Below, piece after piece: positions 19,979-29,596 of a DNA stretch of 52,460 nucleotides. Origin of the DNA: Verrucomicrobiota bacterium (GTDB lineage Bacteria; Verrucomicrobiota; Verrucomicrobiia; Chthoniobacterales; UBA10450); assembly GCA_003218415.1 (NCBI GenBank), contig QHNK01000096.1:1-52460 (forward strand). Direction: 5' to 3'. The translations under genes and the position numbers were made by a program. The notes below the pieces were generated by a model, which was not told where the DNA came from, searched no databases, and saw nothing but the letters and a program-made list of their open reading frames with translations. How positions within the stretch are numbered: position 1 is the stretch's first letter; each line of letters opens with the position of its first letter.

Positions 19979-21514
19979 ATGCAGACTTGTGAAATCAAAT
20001 CCGCCCGACTTCCCGATCTCTTGTGCGCGGCGCTTCTGCTTGCGTTCGCTGTCGCCATAGCCTATCCCCGCTGGCGCGCCGGGATCGATTGGCGCGATGA
20101 AGGTCTTCTCGCTTACGGCGCGGTGCGTGTGATGCACGGGGAGGTTCCGCAGCGCGATTTTGTCAGCGTGCAGCCGCCGTTGTCGTTTTACACAGCCGCT
20201 GGCATTTTCAAGCTCTGCGGCACGTCACTTGTCTCGCTCCGCGGTTTCGGTTTATCGATCTTCTTTCTTTTGCCGCTTCTCACCTACGGCGTTGGCCGCA
20301 ACTTCATGGATCCCGTTCTCTCTTTCGCGGCAGCCACACCTGCCTGCATCCTTGGCCTTCCATATTGCAACTTTGTACCGCTCGCCATCTGGCAAGGCAT
20401 TGCCGCTTCGCTGGCCGCGGTGTTCTTCTTCCTCCTAGCGGCATTGTCAACCCGCCAATGGCTTGCCTTTCCCGCTGGAGCACTCAGCGCGCTTTCGCTC
20501 TTCCTGCGGCACGATCAGGCGGTGTACACGATGGTGTCGATTGCTGCGCTCACGATAGCGCTCGCTCTCGCACGAGGCGATTCCATTCCGGGAACGAACT
20601 TAAAACGCGCGTTGCTTCTCTGGCTGGCCGGTATCGCCATCGTTTTGATTCCAGCGATCCTGATTTGCTGGAGGATTGGGGCTCTGCCTGAAATGTTTCG
20701 GCAGTTGATTCTGTTTCCGTTCACGACTTATCGAAAAACCAGTTCACTGCCGTTCCCGAGATTTACCGTGTGGCGGTCCGTTTGGGAAACTGCCGTCGTG
20801 CTCTTGTTTTACCTTCCGCCATTTGTTCAGGCGATCGCCTTACTTTATCTCGCGCGATCTGTCATTAGCCGCCGGTTTGGTCGGCGTGAAGCGCTACTCA
20901 CCTTCCTCGTGATTTGGTCGGCGCTGTTCTATCTCCAGGTCATCATCCGATCCGACTTCACACACCTCGCGATAACACTATCGCCATTTTTTCTCCTCAC
21001 GGCGTTCGGTTGGTCAATCGTGCACGAGAAAATCGCCAATTATCGTAAGCTTAAGCTCGCATTGTCCGCCGTCGTCGCCATCTTGGTCGCCTCGTTTCTA
21101 TGGATCCTTCATTCATTCGCTTTACCTGATGGGACGCGGGCGAACGAGCAACTGGCGTTGGAGCGCGGCGGTGTGCGGATTGAGCAGGCACACGTCATTG
21201 CCGATTTTGTTCAACGGCTGCAGGCGAGTGTTCCCCCGGAGCGCTCGATACTGGTGTTGCCTTACCAGCCGATGTTTTATTTTCTCTGCGAACGGCGAAA
21301 CCCGACCCGCTGGAACTATCTGTGGCCGGGCGATCAAACCGCGCAAGATCACGAGCGCTTGATCGAAGAAGCAGAGCGCGATCCGCCCGCGATAGTGTTG
21401 CTCGCACAGCAAAGCGACGTAGCCGCATTCGCACCTGCCATTGTCGAGTATCTACGTGCGCGCTACCTCTGGACCGGCGATGTCGGCGATATTGCGATCT
21501 ATGTTCGCTTTTAA
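19979..21514 (+). CDS. Polytopic membrane protein, GT-C/ArnT-like glycosyltransferase fold
   Basis: 511 aa, many TM helices, N-terminal acidic loop motif DWRDEGLLAYGAVRVMHGEVPQRDF typical of lipid-sugar-dependent GT-C proteins. Confidence 0.6.
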   Translation: MQTCEIKSARLPDLLCAALLLAFAVAIAYPRWRAGIDWRDEGLLAYGAVRVMHGEVPQRDFVSVQPPLSFYTAAGIFKLCGTSLVSLRGFGLSIFFLLPLLTYGVGRNFMDPVLSFAAATPACILGLPYCNFVPLAIWQGIAASLAAVFFFLLAALSTRQWLAFPAGALSALSLFLRHDQAVYTMVSIAALTIALALARGDSIPGTNLKRALLLWLAGIAIVLIPAILICWRIGALPEMFRQLILFPFTTYRKTSSLPFPRFTVWRSVWETAVVLLFYLPPFVQAIALLYLARSVISRRFGRREALLTFLVIWSALFYLQVIIRSDFTHLAITLSPFFLLTAFGWSIVHEKIANYRKLKLALSAVVAILVASFLWILHSFALPDGTRANEQLALERGGVRIEQAHVIADFVQRLQASVPPERSILVLPYQPMFYFLCERRNPTRWNYLWPGDQTAQDHERLIEEAERDPPAIVLLAQQSDVAAFAPAIVEYLRARYLWTGDVGDIAIYVRF

Positions 21515-21565
21515 ATTCACGACGGCTTTGATTTTTCCAGTCCTGGCGGTCACCATTTCCGCCTA

Positions 21566-23884
21566 ATGGCAAACCGGCGTTCCACGATCTTTTCGCTGAT
21601 CCTCTTGCTAGCAGTGGCGCTGGCTATGTTTGGCGATCTTTTATTCGCGGGCCCCACGCGCGTGCTTGGACATCCGGGCAGCGATATGTTCTTGCAATAC
21701 TTCGCATGGCGCGAATTCGGTTTCCGCGAATTGGCGAAGGGAAATTTCGCGTTGTGGAATCCCCATATCTTTAGCGGCGCGCCGTATTTCGGTGGAATGC
21801 AAGGTGCGCTGCTCTATCCGCCGAATTGGATCTTCCTGGTTTTGCCCACGCCTGTCGCGATCAACTGGACAGTGGCGCTGCACGCTTTCGCCATTGGCGC
21901 GTTCATGTTTTTTTGGATGAAACAACGCGATCTCTCCGCCATGGCCAGTTTCTTTGCCGGCACACTGGTTATGTTCTGCGGCGCCTTTTTTCCGCACGTT
22001 TTTGCCGGGCATTTGCCTCAGTTGAGTGCGATGACGTGGTCGCCGCTGATTTTTTGTTCGATCGACGCCGTTTTCAGGACTCAGTGCGTTCGTTGGTCGT
22101 TGCTTGGGATGTTTGCTATCGCCATGCAGACGTTGGCGGGATTTCCGCAGTACGTCTTTTACACCGCAATCATTGCCGGGCTCTACGCCGCATTGCGATT
22201 GATCGGCCACTGGAATTGGCGGATCGCAGCGGCCTTGCTGAGCATTTATCCAGCCGGCGCTCTACTTGCAGCCGTGCAATTGCTGCCCGCTATCCAGACA
22301 ACGCGCGAAACCACGCGCGGGTTCAGGCTGCCTTTTCAATTTGCCTCTATGCTCTCCCTCCCACCGGAGAATTTTGTGACGCTGCTCGCACCGGATTTTT
22401 TTGGCCAAATCGCGAAATACTGGGGACGCTGGTACTTGTGGGAAACGTCAGTTTTCATCGGCATAGTGGGCGTCGCGTTCGCCATCTATGCGACGATTCG
22501 GTGCGAACGCGGAACGAAATGGCGCCCGCTGATTGTTGTTTGCGTTGCATTTTTATTGGCCCTCGGCGCCTACACACCCTTGTTCGGTTTTCTTTATGCA
22601 TGGGTGCCCGGCTTCGATCGCTTCCGCAGTATTTCGAAGTTTAGTTTTCTGGCGTCGCTGTTTCTTTGTCTGCTCGCGGCCAGCGGACTCGATCGCTTGT
22701 TCCGACAAAAGAGAATCGAGACTCCATTTATCGCTGCCGTTTTCGCGGGTGCCGCGGCCTTGGGCGTCGCCGGATGGTGGATCGCGAGCACTGGGTCCTG
22801 GCCGGGACTAATGAACGCCAGTCGCGCCAGTGGCCAATCGTACTTGTTCCCGCAACTCTACGCGGACACGGAATTTATTGCCCAATCGCAGCATCTCGCA
22901 GCGATGTCGCTGTTTGTCGCCGCTGGAGTTTGCACGCTCCTTGGCATCATCCTGGCCTTCGCCAGGCGAGAGCCGCGTGCGCTCTTTGGCGTGTTCGCTT
23001 TGGGCGCGGCGGAAATGTTTATTCTTGCGCACGGCGCGCGTGCCACGTTTGACAGCGCTACCATCGTGAATCGCGATGAAAAGCACTTTCTCGAGGAACA
23101 CGTCGGCGATTACCGGATCATGAATGTCGCGAACCCGAACAGCGCGATGTTGATCGGCGCGCAAGACATGTGGGGGTACGAAGCGACCGTGGTGCGGCGC
23201 TACGCCGAGTTCATGACTTGGAGCCAGGGGGGTGATCCCAACCAGGCAATGTCGTATGTGAAGTTCGTCCGCTACGATCCGCTCTTCGCCATGCTGCGTC
23301 TGCGATATGCCGTTGGGCAACGCGGAAATGAATTGGAAATTGGTGATGCGCCAGAACCCGCCATGTCGCACCTCCACCTTGTTTCCAGCTATCGTGTCCT
23401 GCCTGACCGCAATGCAATCTTCGACGCCTTGCGCTCGACTGCATTTGACCCCGCGCGCGAAGTAATTTTGGAATCGGAGCCTGAGCCGAGGCCGTCGCCC
23501 TCCGAAAGCGCCGGCACGGCGCGAATTGTTGCCGCTTCAACCGACGCGCTGGAAATTGAAGCAGATGTCGAACAACCGGCCATCTTGCTGATCACGGATG
23601 CATTCACGCAATCGTGGCGAGCTGTCGCCCTGCCCGGGAGCGTTCAGACAAATTACAAATTGGTGCCGGCAAATTACATCTTGCGAGCGGTGCCGCTGCT
23701 GGCCGGTCATCACCATTTACGCGTCGAGTACGCCCGTGACGCGCTTACAATTGGAAAGTGGATTTCGATTCTCGCCATGCTCGCTTTTCTCGCGGCCCTT
23801 GGCAGTTGCGCCATATTTGATCGCCGCTATTGGTCGGGCGCGATCAGTTCGCGATTTCGCCAGGTGAAGCCCAGACCGGAGTAA
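21566..23884 (+). CDS. YfhO-family large membrane protein
   Basis: 772 aa, N-terminal multi-TM (GDLLFAGPTRVLGHPGSDMFLQYFAWREFGFRELAKGNFALWNPHIFSGAPYFGGMQGALLYPPNW) and C-terminal soluble domain ending in a TM. Confidence 0.75.
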   Translation: MANRRSTIFSLILLLAVALAMFGDLLFAGPTRVLGHPGSDMFLQYFAWREFGFRELAKGNFALWNPHIFSGAPYFGGMQGALLYPPNWIFLVLPTPVAINWTVALHAFAIGAFMFFWMKQRDLSAMASFFAGTLVMFCGAFFPHVFAGHLPQLSAMTWSPLIFCSIDAVFRTQCVRWSLLGMFAIAMQTLAGFPQYVFYTAIIAGLYAALRLIGHWNWRIAAALLSIYPAGALLAAVQLLPAIQTTRETTRGFRLPFQFASMLSLPPENFVTLLAPDFFGQIAKYWGRWYLWETSVFIGIVGVAFAIYATIRCERGTKWRPLIVVCVAFLLALGAYTPLFGFLYAWVPGFDRFRSISKFSFLASLFLCLLAASGLDRLFRQKRIETPFIAAVFAGAAALGVAGWWIASTGSWPGLMNASRASGQSYLFPQLYADTEFIAQSQHLAAMSLFVAAGVCTLLGIILAFARREPRALFGVFALGAAEMFILAHGARATFDSATIVNRDEKHFLEEHVGDYRIMNVANPNSAMLIGAQDMWGYEATVVRRYAEFMTWSQGGDPNQAMSYVKFVRYDPLFAMLRLRYAVGQRGNELEIGDAPEPAMSHLHLVSSYRVLPDRNAIFDALRSTAFDPAREVILESEPEPRPSPSESAGTARIVAASTDALEIEADVEQPAILLITDAFTQSWRAVALPGSVQTNYKLVPANYILRAVPLLAGHHHLRVEYARDALTIGKWISILAMLAFLAALGSCAIFDRRYWSGAISSRFRQVKPRPE

Positions 23885-24405
23885 ACCGTCAGCGCCACCG
23901 TAATCCACACCAGCACGGGACCGGCTTCGCTCCAGGCCCGCGCCCACCATGTAGATGTTTCATTGGCGTAGCGCAGTTCTACAATCGAAAGGAGCGCCAG
24001 AAAGAAAATAATCGTAATCATTTGCCACGAAGTTTTCTGTTTGCCGAGACTTTCCGCCGGAAGAATCCGGCCTTTGGCGGTGGCCATCAGGCGCAAACCA
24101 GTGATCAAAAAATCTCGGGCCACAACTGTCGTGGCCGCCCATGCCGGCACGGCTTTTAGAGGCACGAGTGAAATGAAAGCAGCCGCCACCATGATTTTGT
24201 CCACGAGCGGGTCCATTAACTTGCCAAAATTCGTGATTATTCCGTAGCGCCGGGCGATCTCGCCGTCGATAAAATCAGTCAATCCGGCAATGAGAAAAAT
24301 CACGAGCGCGGTCGTGCGCGCGTAATGCCAGGAGGAATTGAGCGCAATCACAAAAAGCGCCGTCAGCGCCAGCCGACCCAAAGTAATCCGATTCGCCCAA
24401 TTCAT
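23827..24405 (-). CDS. pgsA: CDP-diacylglycerol--glycerol-3-phosphate 3-phosphatidyltransferase
   Basis: MNWANRITLGRLALTALF...LTDFIDGEIARRYGIITNFGKLMDPLVDKIM (CDP-alcohol phosphatidyltransferase motif). ATG at 24405 overlaps moaE stop (ATGA). Confidence 0.92.
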   Translation of the reverse strand: MNWANRITLGRLALTALFVIALNSSWHYARTTALVIFLIAGLTDFIDGEIARRYGIITNFGKLMDPLVDKIMVAAAFISLVPLKAVPAWAATTVVARDFLITGLRLMATAKGRILPAESLGKQKTSWQMITIIFFLALLSIVELRYANETSTWWARAWSEAGPVLVWITVALTVYSGLGFTWRNRELIAPDQ

Positions 24406-24836
24406 CTTGCTGTAGCCGCGGCCCTGTGGGCCGCGTGGGGCTGTTTTTCTGTTGTAAACCGTGGCTTCTTCCAAATCGGCACTTTCTTCTTCAACTCGTT
24501 GACGATCCATTGACTGGCTCGAAACGCTTCTTCCCGATGCAAACTGGTCACGCGCAGAAAAAGCGATGGCTCCCCAACGGCGATAAAGCCGATTCGGTGA
24601 TGAATGATAACAACCCGAAATCGAAATTTCTCCGCGGCCTGCTCGGCAATTTGTCTCAACTGATGTTCGGCCATTTCTCGATGCGCTTCATATTCAATTC
24701 CATCGATCTCGCGTCCATCCTCAATGCTCCGGACGATCCCCGAGAAATCGACGACCGCGCCGGCTCCGAGGGGATCATTCTCCGGCGGCCTAAGTGGTGC
24801 GTTAGTCAACAAAACTTCGTAAACGATATTTGCCAT
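24402..24836 (-). CDS. moaE: Molybdopterin synthase catalytic subunit MoaE-like
   Basis: GAVVDFSGIVRSIEDGREIDGIEYEAHREMAEHQLRQIAEQ...VVIIHHRIGFIAVGEPSLFLRVTSLHREEAFRASQWIVNELKKKVPIWKK. Confidence 0.9.
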   Translation of the reverse strand: MANIVYEVLLTNAPLRPPENDPLGAGAVVDFSGIVRSIEDGREIDGIEYEAHREMAEHQLRQIAEQAAEKFRFRVVIIHHRIGFIAVGEPSLFLRVTSLHREEAFRASQWIVNELKKKVPIWKKPRFTTEKQPHAAHRAAATAR

Positions 24837-24895
24837 CAGCTCAAAGTGCTCGTTAGAGTGGTGTCTTCTCCGAAATCAGAAAAGAAGATACTAAA

Positions 24896-26380
24896 ATGAC
24901 AACCAATCAATGTGATATTGGCCTGATCGGTTTGGGTGTGATGGGCGAAAATCTCGTCCTCAACGTGGAGTCGAAGGGATTTTCTGTTGCCGTGTTCAAT
25001 CGCACCACCGAAGTCACCGAGAAATTCGCTGCCGGCCGCGCCAAAGGGAAAAACATTCAGCCGACGCGCACGATGGAAGAATTCGTCGCGGCGCTTAAGA
25101 AACCGCGCATAGCGATGATGATGGTCAAAGCGGGTGCACCCGTGGACGCTGTGATCAGCCAGCTCGCGCCGCTGCTCGAAAAAGGCGATGTCATTATCGA
25201 CGGAGGAAATTCGCTGTTTACCGACACGCAGCGTCGCGACAAAGAATTAGAGGGAAAAGGAATTCATTTTGTCGGCATGGGCGTGTCCGGCGGTGAAGAA
25301 GGCGCGCTCAAGGGTCCTTCGCTAATGCCGGGCGGTTCGCGCGAGTCGTGGGAAATCATCGCGCCGATTTTTCGCAAGATCGCCGCGCAAGTGGATGGCG
25401 AGCCATGTTGCCGTTATATGGGACCGGACGGCGCCGGTCACTACGTCAAAATGGTGCACAACGGCATCGAGTACGGCGACATCCAGTTGATCTGCGAATC
25501 GTACGCCATTCTTAAGGACGTCGTGGAGATGGACGCTGCGCAACTGGCTGAAGTTTTTGCAGAATGGAACAGAGGCGAGCTCGAGAGCTACCTCATCGAA
25601 ATTACATCGCAGATCTTTCGTAAGATCGATCCCGAGACCGGTAAGCCGCTGGTCGACATGATTCTCGATAAAGCCGGTCAAAAAGGCACCGGCATCTGGA
25701 CACTTCAAGCTGCGATCCGCCAATCCGTCGTCATTTCCACAATCAACGCGGCAGTCGAAGCGCGCGTTGTCTCGTCAAGGAAAGATGAACGCGTAGCTGC
25801 GTCGAAGATTTTGCCGCAACCGAGAGCTCGAAAGTTTAAAGGCAATCGCGCGCGGCTCGTCGAGGGGGTGCGCGACGCGCTTTATGCGTCGAAAATTGTG
25901 TCTTACACACAGGGAATGGAGCTTCTGAGCTCTGGAAGCGCCGAATACAAGTGGGACCTCAACCTAAGCGATATCGCCACCATCTGGCGAGGCGGCTGCA
26001 TCATTCGCGCGAAATTTCTAAACCGGATCGTGGAGGCGTATCGACGCGATGCCGCGCTGCACAATCTCCTGCTGGATCGATATTTCACGAGGGCGATCAA
26101 AAAGGCACAGCGGAAATGGCGTCTCGTAGTTTCGACGGCGATCAAACATGGCGTAGCCGTCCCCGCGTTTTCCGCCTCACTCGCTTACTTCGACAGTTAT
26201 CGTCAAGCGCGTTTGCCGGCAAACCTCCTGCAAGCACAACGCGATTTCTTTGGCGCGCACACTTACGAGCGCATCGATAAGCCTGGCGTCTTCCACACCG
26301 ACTGGATGGAACCAGTAGAAAAGTCCGCCGAGAAACGGAGCGAACCAAAAACACCCCCGCCGCATCACGCAGGAGAGTGA
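24896..26380 (+). CDS. gnd: 6-phosphogluconate dehydrogenase, decarboxylating
   Basis: IGLIGLGVMGENLVLNVESKGF, GNSLFTDTQRR, GVSGGEEGALKGPSLMPGG, HYVKMVHNGIEYGDIQLI, KGTGIWTLQAAI, FGAHTYERIDKPGVFHTDW. Confidence 0.97.
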   Translation: MTTNQCDIGLIGLGVMGENLVLNVESKGFSVAVFNRTTEVTEKFAAGRAKGKNIQPTRTMEEFVAALKKPRIAMMMVKAGAPVDAVISQLAPLLEKGDVIIDGGNSLFTDTQRRDKELEGKGIHFVGMGVSGGEEGALKGPSLMPGGSRESWEIIAPIFRKIAAQVDGEPCCRYMGPDGAGHYVKMVHNGIEYGDIQLICESYAILKDVVEMDAAQLAEVFAEWNRGELESYLIEITSQIFRKIDPETGKPLVDMILDKAGQKGTGIWTLQAAIRQSVVISTINAAVEARVVSSRKDERVAASKILPQPRARKFKGNRARLVEGVRDALYASKIVSYTQGMELLSSGSAEYKWDLNLSDIATIWRGGCIIRAKFLNRIVEAYRRDAALHNLLLDRYFTRAIKKAQRKWRLVVSTAIKHGVAVPAFSASLAYFDSYRQARLPANLLQAQRDFFGAHTYERIDKPGVFHTDWMEPVEKSAEKRSEPKTPPPHHAGE

Positions 26381-26460
26381 TAGTAAATGTGGGAGGGACC
26401 TCAGTGTCCCGACCAATCGTTGAAATCGCCGCGCTGAGGCGGCTCCCACATTTTGCTATC
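26379..26460. repeat. Palindromic element between convergent gnd and dnaE2
   Basis: gatagtaaatgtgggagggacctcagtgtcccg and the reverse complement of the right half, gatagcaaaatgtgggagccgcctcagcgcggcg, align throughout. Confidence 0.85.
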
Positions 26461-29400
26461 TAAAGTCGTGTGACTCGCTGCCGATGAGTTGTTCGTGCGC
26501 GAGCGCTCTGATCTGACGCGCTTTAATCAAAACTATATTGTCTGAATTTTGCACTTCCCCTTCGATGAGAAGAAAGGCTTCTTCGGTAATCACCAGCCGA
26601 AAATCTTCGAACAAGTCAGGATCGACAATCGCATTTGAAACGCCGGTCTCGTCTTCCAGGCTGATGAAAACAAATCCTTTCGCCGTGCCGGGGCGCTGAC
26701 GGCAAATCACATTGCCGGCGATCTGAACGATTGAACCGTGCCGGGCGTGAACTAGATCAATCGCTCGCCAAATGTTCGGCAAACATTCGCGCAGCAGTTT
26801 CATCGGATGCGGCCCAGTGGTCAGATTCATGGTTTCATAATCTGCGCGTACACGCTCGGGTAAGCTCATTGCTGCCAGCGGCAATCGCGAAGTCTGGGGA
26901 GCACAGGCTGCTAGCCTGTTGCGTCCGGCAGCTTGCGGGACGCTCTGTGTGTTTGCACGCGTGGGGTAGAAAGATGTTTGCGGCAAGCTGCCGCAAACTG
27001 CAGGCTGGCAGCCTGCGCTCCCCAGAATCGCGCGATTCAGCAAATCGTCGTGCACAGTTTCTTCCACCTCCCACATCGCGGCGCGGCGATGTTCGGCAAA
27101 ACAATTCAAAGCACCCAGTTCTGCCAATGTGCGTAATTCGTCTTTCGTCAGGGGAACTCTCCGCTTGAAATCTTCCAACGACTCAAATTGCCGATCTTGT
27201 CTTTGGCTGACGAGTTCTTTGGAGTGTTCCTGCCGCAATCCATTCGTCACGCATAGCCCGAGCCGAAATGTATTGTCGTCCACGACGCTGCAGCGCCAAT
27301 CTGATTTCATGACGCAGACCGGTTTGACTTTCACTCCGTGTCGCTGCGCATCTTTGACGATTGTCGCTGGCGTGTAAAAGCCCATCGGCTGATTGTTGAT
27401 GAGGCTGGCGTAAAATTCCGGCGGGCGATGCACCTTCAAATACGCGCTCCCGTACGCGAGAATGGCGAAACTGATCGCGTGCGATTCGGGAAAGCCGTAA
27501 AGCGCAAACGACGAGATCGATTGAACGATTTTCTCCATTTTGTCCGGCGCCACGCCTTTTCGCTCCATAGCGGCGCGCAATTTCACGCTCACTTTGTTCA
27601 TTCGTTCTTCGGAACGGTGGAAACTCAGTGCACGTCGCAACTCTTCGGCTTCGTCGCCAGAAAAATCCGCCATGACCATCGCGATCTTGAGCATTTGTTC
27701 CTGAAACAATGGGACGCCAAGAGTGCGCTGCAGCACTGGCTTCAATCGTTCGTCATAATATGTGATTGGCTCTTTTCCCGCGCGTCGCGCGAGATAAGGA
27801 TGCACCATGTCGCCCTGGATCGGGCCCGGCCGGATGATTGCCACTTCAATAACGACATCGTAAAAACATTCGGGCTTCATGCGCGGCAACGTCGCCATTT
27901 GCGCGCGACTCTCGATTTGAAAAACGCCGATTGTGTCGGCGTGCTGCATGATGTCGAAAGTCGCGGGATCATCTTTTGGAATGTGCGCCAGATCGAGCGG
28001 CCGCCCGCGTTGGCGGCAAAGCTCCAGCGCATCCTGCATCACTGACATCATGCCAAGCCCGAGGAGATCGACTTTCACGATGCCGAGGTCTTCGCAATCG
28101 TCCTTGTCCCATTGGGCGACGACGCGGCTCGACATGGACGCGTTCTCCAGCGGTACAAACGAACTGAGTTTGTTCTGGCAAATGATCATCCCACCGGAAT
28201 GTTGACCTAGGTGTCGTGGTAAGCCGTAGATTGCGTGATACAACCGGATGAACGCGGGCATGCGCGGATGATTTTTCGGCAAGCCGGCCTGCTCGATCTG
28301 CGATTCCAACTCGAGCGTGTGCGGAAAATCGCCGCTGGCAAACAGATGTGAGAATCGATCAATAATGCTTGGTGGAAAGTTCAGCGCTTTGCCAATCTCG
28401 CGCGCGGCGCTGCGTCCGCGATAACTGATCACGTTTGCGGTCATCGCAGCGCCGTGTTTGCCATAGCGGCGATAAATTTCCTGGATCACCGCTTCCCGGC
28501 GATCGCCGCTGGGGAGATCGAGATCGATATCCGGCCAACCTTTGCGGCTCTCGTTAAGGAATCGCTCGAAGACGAGATGACTTTCGACCGGATCAACCGG
28601 TGTGATCCCAAGGCAATAACAAACCGCGCTGTTGGCGGCGCTGCCCCGTCCCTGGACCATGATGTTGTGTTCACGACAGAAATTGACGATGTCCCAGACA
28701 ATCAGGAAATAACCGGGGAACCCAAGTTTCGTGATCAGCGCGAGTTCTTCCTCAATCTGACGTTTTACTTTCGCGCTGATGGCGGCGTAACGCTGTTGCG
28801 CGCCGAACCAGACGATGGTGCGCAAAAATGAATCCATGGTGTGACCGGCCGGAACGGGATATTCGGGAAATTCATACCCGAGATTTTCGAGGGAAAACGT
28901 GAGCCGCTCGGCCAGGCGCGATGTGTTTTCGATTGCTTCTGGCAGATCTCGAAAGAGTTCGCGCATTTCGCGATCACTCTTCAAATGCCGTTCGGCGTTC
29001 TGCGTCAGCAATTTCCCCGCAGCATCCAGGTGCGTGTGTTCGCGAATGCAGGTGAAAACATCCAGCACTTCGCGTCCGTACGGCTTCGCATATTGCACGC
29101 CATTCGTGGCGAGGAGCGATAATCGATTTGCACGCGCAAGATCAATCAGTTCGCGGTTGATGCGTTCCTCGCCGCGAATGAAATGCCGCTGAAGTTCTAC
29201 GAAAACATTTTCGCGACCGAAAGCATCGATCAACAATCGCGCGCGACCTTCTGTGCTCCCCAGCAGTACCACTAATCCTTTTGCAAATTGCGCGAGCTCA
29301 TCCCATCCCACCGCGCATTCCCCTTTTTCGCTGCGCAGATGCGCCTGGGTCAGCAGTTCGCACAAATTTTTGTAACCCGTGCGATTTGCAACCAGCACAG

Positions 29401-29596
29401 GTAAAATGCTGCCGTCTTCCATCGACAATTCGCACCCGATGATCGGTCGCACACCGTGCTCGCGCGCAGCGACAGAAAATCGTTGTGCGCCGTAAACGCC
29501 GTTGCGATCAAGCAATGCCATCGCTGGCATTTTCAGTTCCGCTGCGACTTCAGCTAATTGCTCGGGGAAAGAGCCGCCTCGAGATGACAATTTCAG
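26456..29596 (-). CDS. dnaE2: Error-prone DNA polymerase III alpha-type subunit (DnaE2/ImuC), N-terminally shortened
   Basis: ALLDRNGVYGAQRF, GRGSAANSAVCYCLGIT, GWPDIDLDLPSGDRRE, QHSGGMI, VKVDLLGLGMMSVMQ, FQEQMLKIA, C-terminal OB domain. No ATG; possible CTG 29596 or TTG 29590 start. In-frame stop at 29597-29599. Confidence 0.88.
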   Translation of the reverse strand: MKLSSRGGSFPEQLAEVAAELKMPAMALLDRNGVYGAQRFSVAAREHGVRPIIGCELSMEDGSILPVLVANRTGYKNLCELLTQAHLRSEKGECAVGWDELAQFAKGLVVLLGSTEGRARLLIDAFGRENVFVELQRHFIRGEERINRELIDLARANRLSLLATNGVQYAKPYGREVLDVFTCIREHTHLDAAGKLLTQNAERHLKSDREMRELFRDLPEAIENTSRLAERLTFSLENLGYEFPEYPVPAGHTMDSFLRTIVWFGAQQRYAAISAKVKRQIEEELALITKLGFPGYFLIVWDIVNFCREHNIMVQGRGSAANSAVCYCLGITPVDPVESHLVFERFLNESRKGWPDIDLDLPSGDRREAVIQEIYRRYGKHGAAMTANVISYRGRSAAREIGKALNFPPSIIDRFSHLFASGDFPHTLELESQIEQAGLPKNHPRMPAFIRLYHAIYGLPRHLGQHSGGMIICQNKLSSFVPLENASMSSRVVAQWDKDDCEDLGIVKVDLLGLGMMSVMQDALELCRQRGRPLDLAHIPKDDPATFDIMQHADTIGVFQIESRAQMATLPRMKPECFYDVVIEVAIIRPGPIQGDMVHPYLARRAGKEPITYYDERLKPVLQRTLGVPLFQEQMLKIAMVMADFSGDEAEELRRALSFHRSEERMNKVSVKLRAAMERKGVAPDKMEKIVQSISSFALYGFPESHAISFAILAYGSAYLKVHRPPEFYASLINNQPMGFYTPATIVKDAQRHGVKVKPVCVMKSDWRCSVVDDNTFRLGLCVTNGLRQEHSKELVSQRQDRQFESLEDFKRRVPLTKDELRTLAELGALNCFAEHRRAAMWEVEETVHDDLLNRAILGSAGCQPAVCGSLPQTSFYPTRANTQSVPQAAGRNRLAACAPQTSRLPLAAMSLPERVRADYETMNLTTGPHPMKLLRECLPNIWRAIDLVHARHGSIVQIAGNVICRQRPGTAKGFVFISLEDETGVSNAIVDPDLFEDFRLVITEEAFLLIEGEVQNSDNIVLIKARQIRALAHEQLIGSESHDFR
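26888..27033. repeat. Inverted-repeat element inserted in frame within dnaE2
   Basis: Left arm ctggggagcacaggctgctagcctgttgcgtccggcagcttgcggg. Right arm reverse complement ctggggagcgcaggctgccagcctgcagtttgcggcagcttgccgc. Confidence 0.9.

Noticed and set aside
19786-20058. 90-aa minus-strand ORF (…GNGNRTRMASLEGWNFTIKLC…)
   Set aside because: Translation of the antisense of tRNA-Gly and flanks; typical spurious annotation.
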